This document shows, in pieces, positions 25,681-35,325 of a DNA stretch of 64,000 nucleotides (position 1 is its first letter; each line of letters starts with the position of its first letter). The stretch covers positions 434,001-498,000 of the forward strand of contig NZ_JAAOZB010000002.1 in NCBI RefSeq assembly GCF_011761265.1, given 5' to 3'. A model generated the notes under the pieces. The model was not told the origin of the DNA and did no database searches. It was given only the letters and a program-made list of their open reading frames with translations. The DNA is from Microbacterium halimionae. Its GTDB lineage: Bacteria; Actinomycetota; Actinomycetes; Actinomycetales; Microbacteriaceae. The position numbers and the translations under genes were made by a program.

Positions 25681-27129
25681 TCAGTGCGTGTCTTCAGCTT
25701 CGATCTCGGTGCGGTCTCCCGACCACAGCGTGTGGAAGGTGCCTTCCTTGTCGATGCGCTTGTACGTGTGCGCACCAAAGAAGTCGCGCTGGCCCTGAAT
25801 CAGGGCAGCAGGCAGGCGCTCGGCGCGCAGCCCGTCGTAGTACGCGAGTGACGATGAGAACGCGGGGGCGGGAAGCCCCGCGGCGGCGGAGATCGAGACG
25901 ATTCGACGCCAGGCATCCTGAGCGCGACCGAGCGCTTCGACAAAATACGGGGCCGTCAGCAACACGGGAAGCTCTACCGCATCGCGATATGCATCGGCGA
26001 TGCGGTTGAGGAACTGTGCGCGGATGATGCAGCCACCACGCCAGATCTTCGAGACAGCACCAAGATCAATGTTCCAGCCGTACGCGCTAGCGCCGGCACG
26101 AATCTCATCAAACCCCTGCGAATACGCAACGATCTTTGACGCGAACAGGGCAAGGCGCACATCTTCGATGAAGCTGTCAGCATCGTCGACGGTGAGTGCC
26201 TGTGCGGGACCGGGCAGATCTCGCGATACCGCACGTTGTTCTGCGTGGCTGGAGAGTGAGCGGGCAAAAGTTGCCTCGGCAATACCGGAGACAGGTACAC
26301 CGAGATCAAGTGCGGTTTGAACCGTCCATGCGCCGGTGCCCTTAGCACCCGCCTGGTCAAGGATGATGTCGACCAATGGCTTGTTGGTGTCGGCGTCTAC
26401 CTGACGGAGAACCTCTGCGGTGATCTCGATGAGGTACGACTCGAGCTCTCCACCGTTCCACTCCGCGAAGACATCAGCGATCTCGGCGGGGGACTTGTTG
26501 GTTCCGCGTCGAATCAGGTCGTACGCTTCGGCGATGAGCTGCATGTCGGCGTATTCGATGCCGTTGTGCACCATCTTGACGAAGTGGCCAGCACCGTCGT
26601 GCCCGATGTGCGTGACACACGGCTCACCCTCAGCGATCGCCGCGATGGACTTGAGGATCGGGCCGAGAGTAACCCACGACTCATCGGAGCCACCGGGCAT
26701 GATCGAGGGGCCGAGGAGCGCACCCTCTTCGCCACCGGAAACGCCCATTCCGACGAAGTTGATTCCGGTTTCGCGCACTGCTTTTTCGCGACGGATGGTG
26801 TCGGTGAACAGTGCGTTTCCGCCATCAACGATGATGTCGCCCGGTTCGAATACCTTCACGAGTTCTTCGATCACAGCATCGGTTCCGCGACCAGCTTTCA
26901 CCATGATGATCGCGGTGCGTGGCTGCGAAAGGCTCGCCGCGAACTCTTCGTATGTCGAGGTGGAGATGAAGCCCGCCTCGGGGTGAGTCGAAACGAGATG
27001 CTCGGTTTTGTCGTGGCTGCGGTTGTAGACCGCAACCGTGTTGCCCTCGCGGCTTGCGAGGTTGCGGGCCAGATTAGAACCCATCACCGCCAGCCCGACG
27101 ACACCGATATTTGCTGTTTTATCGCTCAA
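25681..27129 (-). CDS. gnd: 6-phosphogluconate dehydrogenase (NADP+, decarboxylating)
   Basis: 482 residues, the usual dimeric type. It converts 6-phosphogluconate to ribulose-5-phosphate, CO2 and NADPH in the oxidative pentose phosphate pathway. Motifs are the nucleotide fold GLAVMGSNLARN, IVDGGNALFTDT, the substrate signature MGVSGGEEGALLGPS, and the catalytic region GHFVKMVHNGIEY. A TTG start at 27129 is proposed: AAGGAGAACG stands just upstream and the protein then begins MSDKTANIGVVG as expected. The ATG at 27180 would add 17 residues that do not belong to the family and would bury this ribosome-binding site in the gene. Confidence 0.95.
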   Translation of the reverse strand: MSDKTANIGVVGLAVMGSNLARNLASREGNTVAVYNRSHDKTEHLVSTHPEAGFISTSTYEEFAASLSQPRTAIIMVKAGRGTDAVIEELVKVFEPGDIIVDGGNALFTDTIRREKAVRETGINFVGMGVSGGEEGALLGPSIMPGGSDESWVTLGPILKSIAAIAEGEPCVTHIGHDGAGHFVKMVHNGIEYADMQLIAEAYDLIRRGTNKSPAEIADVFAEWNGGELESYLIEITAEVLRQVDADTNKPLVDIILDQAGAKGTGAWTVQTALDLGVPVSGIAEATFARSLSSHAEQRAVSRDLPGPAQALTVDDADSFIEDVRLALFASKIVAYSQGFDEIRAGASAYGWNIDLGAVSKIWRGGCIIRAQFLNRIADAYRDAVELPVLLTAPYFVEALGRAQDAWRRIVSISAAAGLPAPAFSSSLAYYDGLRAERLPAALIQGQRDFFGAHTYKRIDKEGTFHTLWSGDRTEIEAEDTH

Positions 27130-27225
27130 CTCGTTCTCCTTGGGGTTGAAATACGAAAAATCTGTTCCGTGAGATTTCACGAAGAACAGAAAGAGCAGGT
27201 CAGGCGGCTCGCGCTGACGACGTCA

Positions 27226-27345
27226 CTACTTTCGGTACGCCTGACGGCCCATTGACCAAAAAGCAAGAACAGTTCCAACGAAACCCACGGCGACGATAGC
27301 GCCGATCACGCCGAGCATGATGTCAGAGGAAAGCTGGGCGTCCAT
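27226..27345 (-). CDS. Small single-pass membrane peptide (39 aa)
   Basis: The predicted peptide starts MDAQLSSDIMLGVIGAIVAV and ends WSMGRQAYRK. One hydrophobic helix spans about residues 8-30, with acidic residues before and a basic tail after, which predicts N-out/C-in topology. GAAGGAG sits 7 nt before the ATG, a strong ribosome-binding site that argues for real translation. Length rules out domain-based assignment and I do not recognise a family. It is 97 bp upstream of gnd on the same strand, so it may be co-transcribed with gnd. Confidence 0.65.
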   Translation of the reverse strand: MDAQLSSDIMLGVIGAIVAVGFVGTVLAFWSMGRQAYRK

Positions 27346-27563
27346 AAGAGGGCTCCTTCAAAGTCGTTGCGCTATTTATCGTAGCGGGCACGTATCGCGG
27401 GCGCTGCGCTGGTAGACTCACACACTGTACTTCGGCGAGGGATGCGCCACGCATCCGTTATCGACGCAGTGAAGCAGGCTCACGGCTTTCCTCACGCACT
27501 CGCGTTCGAGTCGAATCCAGACCCCAGACGAAACGGGCCCGTGCGCCCGCAAGGAGAATCATC

Positions 27564-28196
27564 ATGGCGACAAAGACCGCCGACACCAAGCTCAGCGCGG
27601 AACTCCGCGAAAACTTCGGCAAGGGCTTCGCTCGCCGCCTTCGCGCTGCAGGCAAGATCCCCGCCGTCATCTACGGTCACGGCACCGACCCCGTGCACGT
27701 CGCGCTTCCCGGCCACGAGACAGCCCTCATCGTGCGTCGTGCAAACGTCGTGCTCGAGATCGAGGTTGACGGCTCGCAGGTCCTCGCGCTTGTCAAAGAC
27801 ATTCAGCGCGACCCGGTACGCCAGGTCATTGAGCACATTGACCTGCTCGTTGTTATCAAGGGTGAAAAGGTTGAGGTCGATGTTCCTATCATCTTCACCG
27901 GTGACCCCGCCGCTGGCATGAATGTGAACGTCGATGCGAACACGGTTCTGCTCGAGGTCGAAGCGACGCACATCCCGCAGTCGGTTGAGGTCAGCGTCGA
28001 AGGCCTCGAAGCCGGATCTCACATCACTGCTGCCGATATCAAGCTTCCCGCCGGTGCGGTTCTCGTGGTTGACCCCGAGACCCTCATCGTTGCGATCTCG
28101 TCGCCCGCTGGCGACAGCGACATCGACGAAATTGCCGAGGCAGACGCTGCTGTTGCTGCCGAGCAGGCCGCTGAGTCAGCTGAGTCGGCCGAATAG
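27564..28196 (+). CDS. rplY: 50S ribosomal protein L25 / general stress protein Ctc
   Basis: 210 residues, the long two-domain form (TL5/CTC). The N-terminal L25 domain (about 1-95) binds 5S rRNA: LSAELRENFGKGFARRLRAAGKIPAVIYG is the start. The C-terminal beta domain follows, and the last 30 residues are a Glu/Ala/Ser-rich acidic tail. AAGGAGA precedes the ATG. TAGACT at 27413-27418 is a possible -10 with a long leader. A hairpin followed by six Ts lies right after the stop, before pth. Confidence 0.95.
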   Translation: MATKTADTKLSAELRENFGKGFARRLRAAGKIPAVIYGHGTDPVHVALPGHETALIVRRANVVLEIEVDGSQVLALVKDIQRDPVRQVIEHIDLLVVIKGEKVEVDVPIIFTGDPAAGMNVNVDANTVLLEVEATHIPQSVEVSVEGLEAGSHITAADIKLPAGAVLVVDPETLIVAISSPAGDSDIDEIAEADAAVAAEQAAESAESAE

Positions 28197-28212
28197 TCGA
28201 AACGGTTTCGTA

Positions 28213-28248
28213 GTGAGGGGGTGCGGATGCGCGCCCCCTCACTTTTTT
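28213..28248 (+). terminator. Terminator/attenuator between rplY and pth
   Basis: GTGAGGGGG (28213-28221) pairs with CCCCCTCAC (28234-28242), followed by six Ts, 16 bp after the rplY stop. The pth ribosome-binding site starts immediately after the T-run, so this probably lowers rather than abolishes read-through into pth. Confidence 0.75.
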
Positions 28249-28265
28249 GTCGGAGGAGACCTGTG

Positions 28266-28847
28266 ATGGCGACGACCTGGATAGTTCTCGGTCTCGGTAA
28301 TCCCGGACCGCAATACGAGAAAACGCGCCACAACGTCGGACAGCTCGTCATTGACGAGCTCGCCACGCGTCGGCAAGAGAAGTTGCGCACGCACAAGGCA
28401 AACGCCCGCGTCGCCGAAAGCTGGGTTCGTGTCGGCGGTGACCGTTTCGTGCTCGCTAAGCCGAATACATTCATGAACGTCTCGGGTGGGCCCGCGGCCG
28501 CACTTGCCGCTTTTTATGGCGTTACGCCCGATCACGTCATCGTTGTGCACGATGAGCTCGACATTCCCTTTGACACGATCAAGCTCAAAGTGGGTGGCGG
28601 TCATGGGGGACACAACGGCGTTCGTGACGTTGCTAAAGCCCTCGGCACGCCTGAATTTCCGCGCGTTCGAGTGGGTATTGGGCGACCACCCGGGCGGATG
28701 GATGCCGCGGACTGGGTGCTTGATCCGTTCGGGGCCACTGAACGAAGCGCACTGCCGTCTCTGGTTTCAGATGCCGCCGATGCCGTCGAAGAGCTCATCG
28801 AAGACGGCCTCGTTGCCGCGCAGCAGCGACATCACGCGCCTCGCTGA
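28266..28847 (+). CDS. pth: Peptidyl-tRNA hydrolase
   Basis: 193 residues. Pth cleaves the ester bond of peptidyl-tRNAs dropped from ribosomes. Visible signatures: LGLGNPGPQYEKTRHNVG with the catalytic histidine of TRHN, the NTFMNVSG region, VVHDELDIP with the conserved aspartate, and GHNGVRDV. A GTG directly before the ATG is also in frame; with GGAGGAGA at 28252-28259 the ATG has the better spacing. The rplY-pth-mfd order is common in actinobacteria. Expression probably depends on read-through of the rplY terminator. Confidence 0.95.
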   Translation: MATTWIVLGLGNPGPQYEKTRHNVGQLVIDELATRRQEKLRTHKANARVAESWVRVGGDRFVLAKPNTFMNVSGGPAAALAAFYGVTPDHVIVVHDELDIPFDTIKLKVGGGHGGHNGVRDVAKALGTPEFPRVRVGIGRPPGRMDAADWVLDPFGATERSALPSLVSDAADAVEELIEDGLVAAQQRHHAPR

Positions 28848-28881
28848 TGGACTGCTGACCCTGGGTGTCGTTCAGGCGCTC

Positions 28882-28887
28882 TAGAAT
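28882..28887 (+). promoter_or_regulatory. -10 element of mfd
   Basis: TAGAAT lies exactly 6 nt before the GTG start at 28894; no ribosome-binding site is present, so a leaderless mRNA is inferred. A CTGACC sequence upstream is too far (21 bp) for a standard -35. Confidence 0.55.
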
Positions 28888-28893
28888 CATTCG

Positions 28894-31800
28894 GTGACAG
28901 TTCCCGGGATTTCGCGCGCCCTCGCGTCCACAGACACCTTCCGGGAGGCACTGGAGTCAGCATCTGTTGACGCCGACTTCTCGCTCGTAGACGGGCTCGA
29001 TGCGCCGCTCATTGCCGCGCTATTGCAGCGCCGCAGAGAGAATGGTCGCGTGCCAGCGGTGCTGGCGATTACTCCGACGGGTCGACGCGCCGAAGCGGTT
29101 GGCCCCGCCATCCAGGCCCTCATTCCTGGCGCCATCGTGCTTCATATCCCGGCGTGGGAAACCCTTCCGCATGAGCGACTGAGTCCCAGCACAGAGACCG
29201 TCGGTCGTCGTCTTTCGGCGCTCCGGGCTATTGCCGAATGGGACCGCACGACACCACTCGTCGTGACGTCTTCTGTCCGTGGAGCGCTGCAGCCGCTCGC
29301 GGCAGGTCTCGCTGATGTGGCCAGCTTGAAGGTTCGCCGGGGCGAGCGCGGATACGACCTCGGCGAAATCAGCGCAGCGCTCGTTGAACGGGCATACCTG
29401 CGGGTCGATATGGTTTCGCGGCGCGGAGAGTTCGCCGTGCGCGGCGGCATTCTTGATGTGTTCCCACCGATCGCCGATCATCCGTATCGTGTGGAGTTCT
29501 TCGGCGACGAGGTCGACCAGATTCGCTCGTTCTCTGTCGCCGATCAGCGATCCCTTCCCGAAGAGATCAGCGAAGTGGATTTTTTGCCGAGCCGCGAGCT
29601 ACTCCTCACGGATGCTGTGCGTACCCGCGCTGTGGAGCTTCAAGAAAAGTTCCCCGGTGTGCGCGGCATGCTCGAGAAGATGAGTGAAGGCATCCCGGTA
29701 GAGGGAATGGAATCGCTTCTCCCGGCTCTCGCCGACCGTCTTGTGACTCTCGCTGAGTACCTGCCTGATGGAGCCGCCATCGCGCTGGTCGACCCGGAAC
29801 GTGCGGCGTCGCGCGCAAAAACTCTCGGCGACACCAACCGAGAGTTCCTGGAGGCAGCGTGGTCGGTGGCAACGGCCGGGGGCGAAAGCCCCGTCGACCT
29901 CGGATCCGGCGATTTCGTCACTCTTACCCAGCTCAAAGAGGCCGTGCATGACCGCCACGGCGCGTGGTGGACGTTCAGCGCCTTCGATTCCGGCGCCGCG
30001 GATGCCGCAGATGAGGGCCTGACCGCCGGCGACGATGTCGTGCGTATCGCCGCGAACCCGGTGCCGTCGTTTCAGGGCATGGTGGACGGCGCGATCGATC
30101 ACGTCGCTGATTTGGTCGCGCGCGGCTGGAGCGTTGTCGTTGCAGCCTCTGGCGTAGGACTCGCTGATCGCGCTCGTGACGTGCTCGCTGAACGGGGCGT
30201 TGCAGCACGCCGTGTCGACGACATTGATGCCGCTCCGCCCGCTGGCGTCGTGCTCGTTGTTCCGGCACCACTCGAGCGAGGGTTCGAAGCGCCAGCGGCC
30301 CAGTTTGCCGTGCTGACCGAGACCGAGTTTTACGGTCGCACGATCGGAAGCGATCAGCGGGTTGTCAAAAAGCTCGCGTCACGTCGTCGAAACGTCGTCG
30401 ACCCGATGCAGCTGAAGGCCGGCGACGTGGTGGTGCACGCCACTCACGGCATTGGAAAATTCGTCGAGCTTGTGCAGCGTGAAGTATCGAGTGGCGGGCG
30501 CAACCCGGTCAAAAGCAAGCGCGAGTATCTGCTGCTTGAGTACGCACCAACCAAACGCGGCTATCCCGGCGACAAGCTTTTTGTTCCCACCGACCAGCTC
30601 GATCTGCTTTCTCGCTACGTCGGCGGCGAAGCTCCGACGCTGTCGAAAATGGGCGGTAGCGACTGGGCTCAGGCCAAGGGGCGAGCGCGGAAGGCCGTGC
30701 GAGACATTGCCGTCGAGCTCGTCAAGCTCTATTCGGCGCGCATGGCCTCGAAGGGCTATGCCTTCGGTCCCGATACTCCGTGGCAGCGCGAGCTAGAAGA
30801 AGCGTTCCCGTTCGCTGAGACACCTGACCAGCTGCAAACGATCGATGAGATCAAAGCAGACATGGAAAAGCCGATTCCGATGGACCGATTGCTCTCGGGC
30901 GACGTAGGTTTCGGAAAGACTGAGGTCGCCGTCCGTGCCGCCTTCAAAGCGATTCAAGATGGCAAACAGGTCGCCATGCTCGTGCCGACAACTCTGCTCG
31001 TGAAACAGCATCTCGAGACCTTCAACGAGCGCTTCGCGGGTTTCCCGGTGAAGGTGCACGCACTGTCGCGATTCCAGACCGACAAACAGGCGCGCGAGAC
31101 GCTCGCCGGCATCACCGACGGCACGGTCGACATGGTGATCGGTACACATCGCATCCTCACCGAGAAGGTGATCTTCAAAGACCTTGGTCTCATGATCATC
31201 GACGAGGAGCAGCGGTTCGGCGTTGAGCACAAAGACTCGCTGAAAAAGCTCAAGACCAACGTCGACATTCTCTCGATGAGCGCGACGCCGATTCCTCGCA
31301 CGCTAGAGATGGCTGTCACGGGGATTCGTGAGATGTCGACGCTTCAGACTCCACCGGAGGACCGGCATCCGATTCTGTCGTACGTCGGACCGCGAAACGA
31401 CAAGCAGATCGCAGCAGCTATTCGCCGAGAGCTACTCCGCGAAGGTCAGGTCTTTTACGTGCACAACCGCGTGCAATCCATCCAAAGAGTTGCCGCGCAC
31501 TTGGCCGAGCTCATTCCCGAGGCTCGCGTGGCTGTGGCACACGGCCAGATGGGAGAGCACGCGCTTGAGCAGGTCGTCGACGACTTCTGGGAGCGCCGCG
31601 CCGACGTCCTGGTCTCCACCACGATTGTGGAAACCGGCCTCGACATCTCGAACGCCAACACGATCATCATCGACCGCGCCGACAAATACGGCCTCTCGCA
31701 GCTGCATCAACTGCGAGGGCGTGTCGGACGTGCTCGTGAGCGCGCGTACGCCTACTTCCTCTACGACGACGTTAAGCCGCTGTCTGAGACAGCAGCAGAC

Positions 31801-32505
31801 CGCCTCGAGACGATCGCGGTGAACAACGAGCTCGGAAGCGGCATGCAGGTCGCATTGAAAGACCTCGAGTTGCGAGGCGCCGGAAACCTGCTCGGCGCAG
31901 AGCAGGCGGGTCACATCGCCGGGGTGGGCTTTGACCTGTACCTGCGTATGATCGGCGAAGCTGTGTCGACCTTCCGGGGTGACGACACCGAGGGTCCGGC
32001 AGAATTGCGGCTGGAGCTGCCGGTGCAGGCACGTATTCCCGAGTCGTACATCGACAGCGAGCGTCTGCGCCTTGAGGCCTACCAGAAGCTCTCCGCCGCC
32101 GCGTCGTCAACCGCGAAAGACGATGCGCTGGATGCTGTCATCGATGAACTCCGCGATCGCTACGGCGAGCCCCCCGCGGATGTCGATGGACTCGTGGCTG
32201 TCGCCCACCTGCGCCGACGTGCTGCACGCGCCGGCCTCGCTGACGTCGTTGCGATGGGTCCAAACCTGCGTATTGCGCCCGCACACCTTGCCGACTCGAT
32301 GCGCATTCGACTGCAGCGTCTGTACCCCAAGGCCAAGCTCATCTCGGGGGGAGACGCGATGGTCGTGCCGCTGCCCACAGCTGATGGCGGTGCCTTGACC
32401 GATGCCGCCCTGCTGCAGTGGGTGGCACAGCTTCTCGACCAGCTCTTCCCCGCACCCGTGACGGAGAACGCTACCGATGGGGGCACAACGGCGACTTCCG
32501 CCTGA
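28894..32505 (+). CDS. mfd: Transcription-repair coupling factor
   Basis: 1203 residues, full length. Mfd removes RNA polymerase stalled at DNA lesions and recruits UvrA. The N-terminal third has the UvrB-like module including EFAVRGGILDVFPP-type residues (about 185-200). The RNAP-interaction domain starts near PGDVVVHATHGIG-like residues around 505. The helicase core has SGDVGFGKTEVA (Walker A), IIDEEQRFG (motif II), SMSATPIPRTL and the HQLRGRVGR motif VI. The C-terminal TRCF domain ends in LVAVAHLRRRAARAGL-like residues. The GTG start follows the -10 element directly. It converges on ppc with only 20 bp between the stops and no visible terminator. Confidence 0.97.
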   Translation: MTVPGISRALASTDTFREALESASVDADFSLVDGLDAPLIAALLQRRRENGRVPAVLAITPTGRRAEAVGPAIQALIPGAIVLHIPAWETLPHERLSPSTETVGRRLSALRAIAEWDRTTPLVVTSSVRGALQPLAAGLADVASLKVRRGERGYDLGEISAALVERAYLRVDMVSRRGEFAVRGGILDVFPPIADHPYRVEFFGDEVDQIRSFSVADQRSLPEEISEVDFLPSRELLLTDAVRTRAVELQEKFPGVRGMLEKMSEGIPVEGMESLLPALADRLVTLAEYLPDGAAIALVDPERAASRAKTLGDTNREFLEAAWSVATAGGESPVDLGSGDFVTLTQLKEAVHDRHGAWWTFSAFDSGAADAADEGLTAGDDVVRIAANPVPSFQGMVDGAIDHVADLVARGWSVVVAASGVGLADRARDVLAERGVAARRVDDIDAAPPAGVVLVVPAPLERGFEAPAAQFAVLTETEFYGRTIGSDQRVVKKLASRRRNVVDPMQLKAGDVVVHATHGIGKFVELVQREVSSGGRNPVKSKREYLLLEYAPTKRGYPGDKLFVPTDQLDLLSRYVGGEAPTLSKMGGSDWAQAKGRARKAVRDIAVELVKLYSARMASKGYAFGPDTPWQRELEEAFPFAETPDQLQTIDEIKADMEKPIPMDRLLSGDVGFGKTEVAVRAAFKAIQDGKQVAMLVPTTLLVKQHLETFNERFAGFPVKVHALSRFQTDKQARETLAGITDGTVDMVIGTHRILTEKVIFKDLGLMIIDEEQRFGVEHKDSLKKLKTNVDILSMSATPIPRTLEMAVTGIREMSTLQTPPEDRHPILSYVGPRNDKQIAAAIRRELLREGQVFYVHNRVQSIQRVAAHLAELIPEARVAVAHGQMGEHALEQVVDDFWERRADVLVSTTIVETGLDISNANTIIIDRADKYGLSQLHQLRGRVGRARERAYAYFLYDDVKPLSETAADRLETIAVNNELGSGMQVALKDLELRGAGNLLGAEQAGHIAGVGFDLYLRMIGEAVSTFRGDDTEGPAELRLELPVQARIPESYIDSERLRLEAYQKLSAAASSTAKDDALDAVIDELRDRYGEPPADVDGLVAVAHLRRRAARAGLADVVAMGPNLRIAPAHLADSMRIRLQRLYPKAKLISGGDAMVVPLPTADGGALTDAALLQWVAQLLDQLFPAPVTENATDGGTTATSA

Positions 32506-32525
32506 GTGCACCCCACCGGGCTACG

Positions 32526-35198
32526 TCATCCGGTGTTCTGGAGGCCCGCGGCAACACCGCTGACCGACAGCAGGAGAAGCCGCTGCAGGTCGGGATCCGG
32601 CGCTGGCTGATCGGTGGGAGCGTCGCGGAGAGCACGAAGTGCCCGCAGCTGCAGCAATGACAGCGCGTCGACGTACGGGCTACGGAGCTTCACAGCGCGC
32701 TGCAGTACCGGCTTGTTTTCAAGAAGGCCCGTGCCGCCCGCGATCCGAATGACCCACGACTGCGTGAGGGTCATCTCGTCCATGACGAGGTCAGCGAGAT
32801 CCTGACGGTCGCCGAGCTCGAGGTAGCGCCGAGCGATCCGGTCATCAGCCTTTGCGAGACTCATACCGACGTTGTCGATCATCGTGCGAAACAGCGGCCA
32901 CTCGGCGTACGCCTGACGAAGGCGTTCTTCATCGCCCACGGTTTCGAGCGCCGTGCCGAGACCGAACCAGCCTGCGAGGTTGATGCGGGCTTGCGTCCAC
33001 GCAAAGACCCATGGAATGGCGCGGAGATCTTCCAGCGACTCGACCGACAGTCCGCGACGAGCGGGACGCGAACCGAGCGCCAGAAGTCCAACCTCTTCCA
33101 TCGGGGTCACAGTTGCGAACCACGGGGCAAATCCTGGCGCCTTTACGAGGCTGAAGAACCGCTCACGCGATGCCGTATCCATCGTTGCGGCGATGTCAGC
33201 GTAGGTCTCGGCTGCAGAAGAGTTCCGTTGCTCGTTCGACGGCGACGACGCCTGCAGAATCGCTGCTGCGACCTGGTCGATGTGGCGCTTCGCGATCGTC
33301 GCGTCGCCGTAGCGAGCGAAGATCACTTCGCCCTGCTCGGTGAGTTTGAATCGACCGTCGACCGAGTGCGGCGGCTGCGCCAGGATCGCACTGTTGGCAG
33401 GTCCGCCGCCGCGCCCAAGCGCTCCGCCTCGACCGTGGAACAGTGTGAGTTCGATGCGCTCATTCTTCGCCCACGCGGCGATCTTCGCCTGTGCTTCGTA
33501 GAGGGCGAGGGTAGCGGCGACTGGCCCGACGTCTTTCGACGAGTCGGAATAGCCGAGCATGACTTCAAGGCGACGATCGGTCGCTTCGAGCCGAGCGGCG
33601 AACGTGGGGTGGTCGACGATTTCGGCCAGGATGCCGGGGGCCGCCTGCAGATCGGCAAACGTCTCGAACAGGGGGACAACATCGAGAACGGGCGTCGCGG
33701 ACTCGGCACCCATCGCGAAGCGTGCCAGCTTGTGCACGTTCTCGAGGTCTTCTGCTGACTGCGTGAACGACACGATGTATCGTCCAGCAGCTCGCGGACC
33801 GAAACGCTCTTGGATGAAAGCGATCGAACGGAAGACTTCGAGAACCTCGTCGGTCTGTTCGCTCCGCTCACCTCCCGCTTCGAGCTCCTCGAGTACTTTC
33901 TTGTGCACAGCGGAGTGCTGTCGCACTTCGAGCTCGGCCAGGTGAAAACCGTACGTCTCGACCTGCCAGATCAGCTCCTGCAGGTTTCCGTACGCCTGGC
34001 GGGCAGCACCGGCTGCCACCAGGGAGTCCTGTACGACACGCAAATCGGCCAAGAGCTCTTCTGGATCGCTGTACGCGAGGTCGGCATTCCGCGTGCGCGT
34101 TGCCGCGATCTTTCGTGCAACCAACAGCACGATGCGGCGATGCGGCTCGTCGGGGGAGCGCTTCGCGATATCGGCGGCCGCTTCTTCGTCTGCCGCACGA
34201 AGCCTTCGCCAAAGCGACATCAACTCGTCGGTCGGCGGTGTCGACGTGCCGTCGAGGGTGAGGCCTCGGCCGATACGATTCGTGGCGCGCTCAAGACCCA
34301 GCAGCACATGCTCGCTGGCGATTCCTGCGGCTTTTCGAGTGATCGACGCCGTGACGAAGGGGTTTCCGTCACGGTCACCGGCAACCCACGAGCCAACGCG
34401 AACGAACGGACGCACAACGGGGGCGGCACGGCCAGAAAGGCCCGGCTGAAGCGTGTCATCGATGCGGCGGTAGACCTGCGGCATCGACGTGAAGAGAGTG
34501 TCGTCGAAGACCGACATCACAGCACGGACTTCGTCTGTCGGCGAAGGCTTTTCGGGACGAAGCGGAGCTGTGCGCCACAGCGTGTCAATCTCTTCGAGCA
34601 TTTGTCGCTGACGTCGCCGCCGGTCGCCGCCGTGGGTCGCAGCATCCTGTTCGTCAAGAAGCACCGAAAGGCGACGGATGCCGGTGGAAACAGCCCGTCG
34701 GCGAGCCTCAGTGGGGTGCGCGGTGAATACCGGGTGGAAGCGCAGAGCCTGAAGTCGCTCAAGCGCTTTCTCTCCGCCGATTTCTGCAGTGAGGTTCGTA
34801 AAGGCGCCAGCGACTGAATCAGTCGCGTCACCGCGCTCAGGCTGCCCATCGCGGTCGCGAAGAATCCGCACGCGCTGGTGCTCTTCGGCGAGATTCACCA
34901 GGTGGAAGTAGACGGTGAACGCTCGTGCGACTTCGTCTGCCCTCGCAACAGAAAATGAGTCCGCGACCGCTGTCGCGCGCTCAAATGCCTCGGGGGTCTC
35001 GTCGGTATAAGCCTGAATCGTGGCGATCCGAAGCCGTTCGACGTCTTCGTACAGGCCGGGAGAGCCGCTTTCGCGCAGCACTCGTCCGAGAAGGGATCCG
35101 AGTAGGCGCACGTCACCGCGCATGTTTTCAGGGATTTCTTGTCCAGCCTCGAAGCGGCCGACGAGGTCGACGGCTTCCGTGGGGGTGGGTTCACGCAT
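32526..35198 (-). CDS. ppc: Phosphoenolpyruvate carboxylase
   Basis: 890 residues, normal for bacterial PEP carboxylase, which makes oxaloacetate from PEP and bicarbonate to replenish the TCA cycle. The signatures are FTAHPTEARRR (catalytic histidine), the VMLGYSDSSKDVG motif, the FHGRGGALGRGGGP glycine loop, and a C-terminal end GVAAGLQNTG that closes into the active site. The ATG at 35198 has TAGCGT 6 nt upstream on its strand and no ribosome-binding site, so translation probably starts on a leaderless mRNA. It is divergent from nhaA. Confidence 0.97.
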   Translation of the reverse strand: MREPTPTEAVDLVGRFEAGQEIPENMRGDVRLLGSLLGRVLRESGSPGLYEDVERLRIATIQAYTDETPEAFERATAVADSFSVARADEVARAFTVYFHLVNLAEEHQRVRILRDRDGQPERGDATDSVAGAFTNLTAEIGGEKALERLQALRFHPVFTAHPTEARRRAVSTGIRRLSVLLDEQDAATHGGDRRRRQRQMLEEIDTLWRTAPLRPEKPSPTDEVRAVMSVFDDTLFTSMPQVYRRIDDTLQPGLSGRAAPVVRPFVRVGSWVAGDRDGNPFVTASITRKAAGIASEHVLLGLERATNRIGRGLTLDGTSTPPTDELMSLWRRLRAADEEAAADIAKRSPDEPHRRIVLLVARKIAATRTRNADLAYSDPEELLADLRVVQDSLVAAGAARQAYGNLQELIWQVETYGFHLAELEVRQHSAVHKKVLEELEAGGERSEQTDEVLEVFRSIAFIQERFGPRAAGRYIVSFTQSAEDLENVHKLARFAMGAESATPVLDVVPLFETFADLQAAPGILAEIVDHPTFAARLEATDRRLEVMLGYSDSSKDVGPVAATLALYEAQAKIAAWAKNERIELTLFHGRGGALGRGGGPANSAILAQPPHSVDGRFKLTEQGEVIFARYGDATIAKRHIDQVAAAILQASSPSNEQRNSSAAETYADIAATMDTASRERFFSLVKAPGFAPWFATVTPMEEVGLLALGSRPARRGLSVESLEDLRAIPWVFAWTQARINLAGWFGLGTALETVGDEERLRQAYAEWPLFRTMIDNVGMSLAKADDRIARRYLELGDRQDLADLVMDEMTLTQSWVIRIAGGTGLLENKPVLQRAVKLRSPYVDALSLLQLRALRALRDAPTDQPAPDPDLQRLLLLSVSGVAAGLQNTG

Positions 35199-35204
35199 GT
35201 ACCC

Positions 35205-35210
35205 ACGCTA
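35205..35210 (-). promoter_or_regulatory. -10 element of ppc
   Basis: Read on the minus strand this is TAGCGT, 6 nt before the ATG at 35198. No -35 match is obvious. A leaderless ppc mRNA is inferred. Confidence 0.45.
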
Positions 35211-35325
35211 GCGGGCCTGTGTTTCTTCTTCGTCACGCCATCACCGATAGACTGGTATCTGGTGTGCCGGGAAGTCTGGTCGGCGATGTATGTGTGACCC
35301 CCCTGCTCCCTACGGAAGGAAATCC

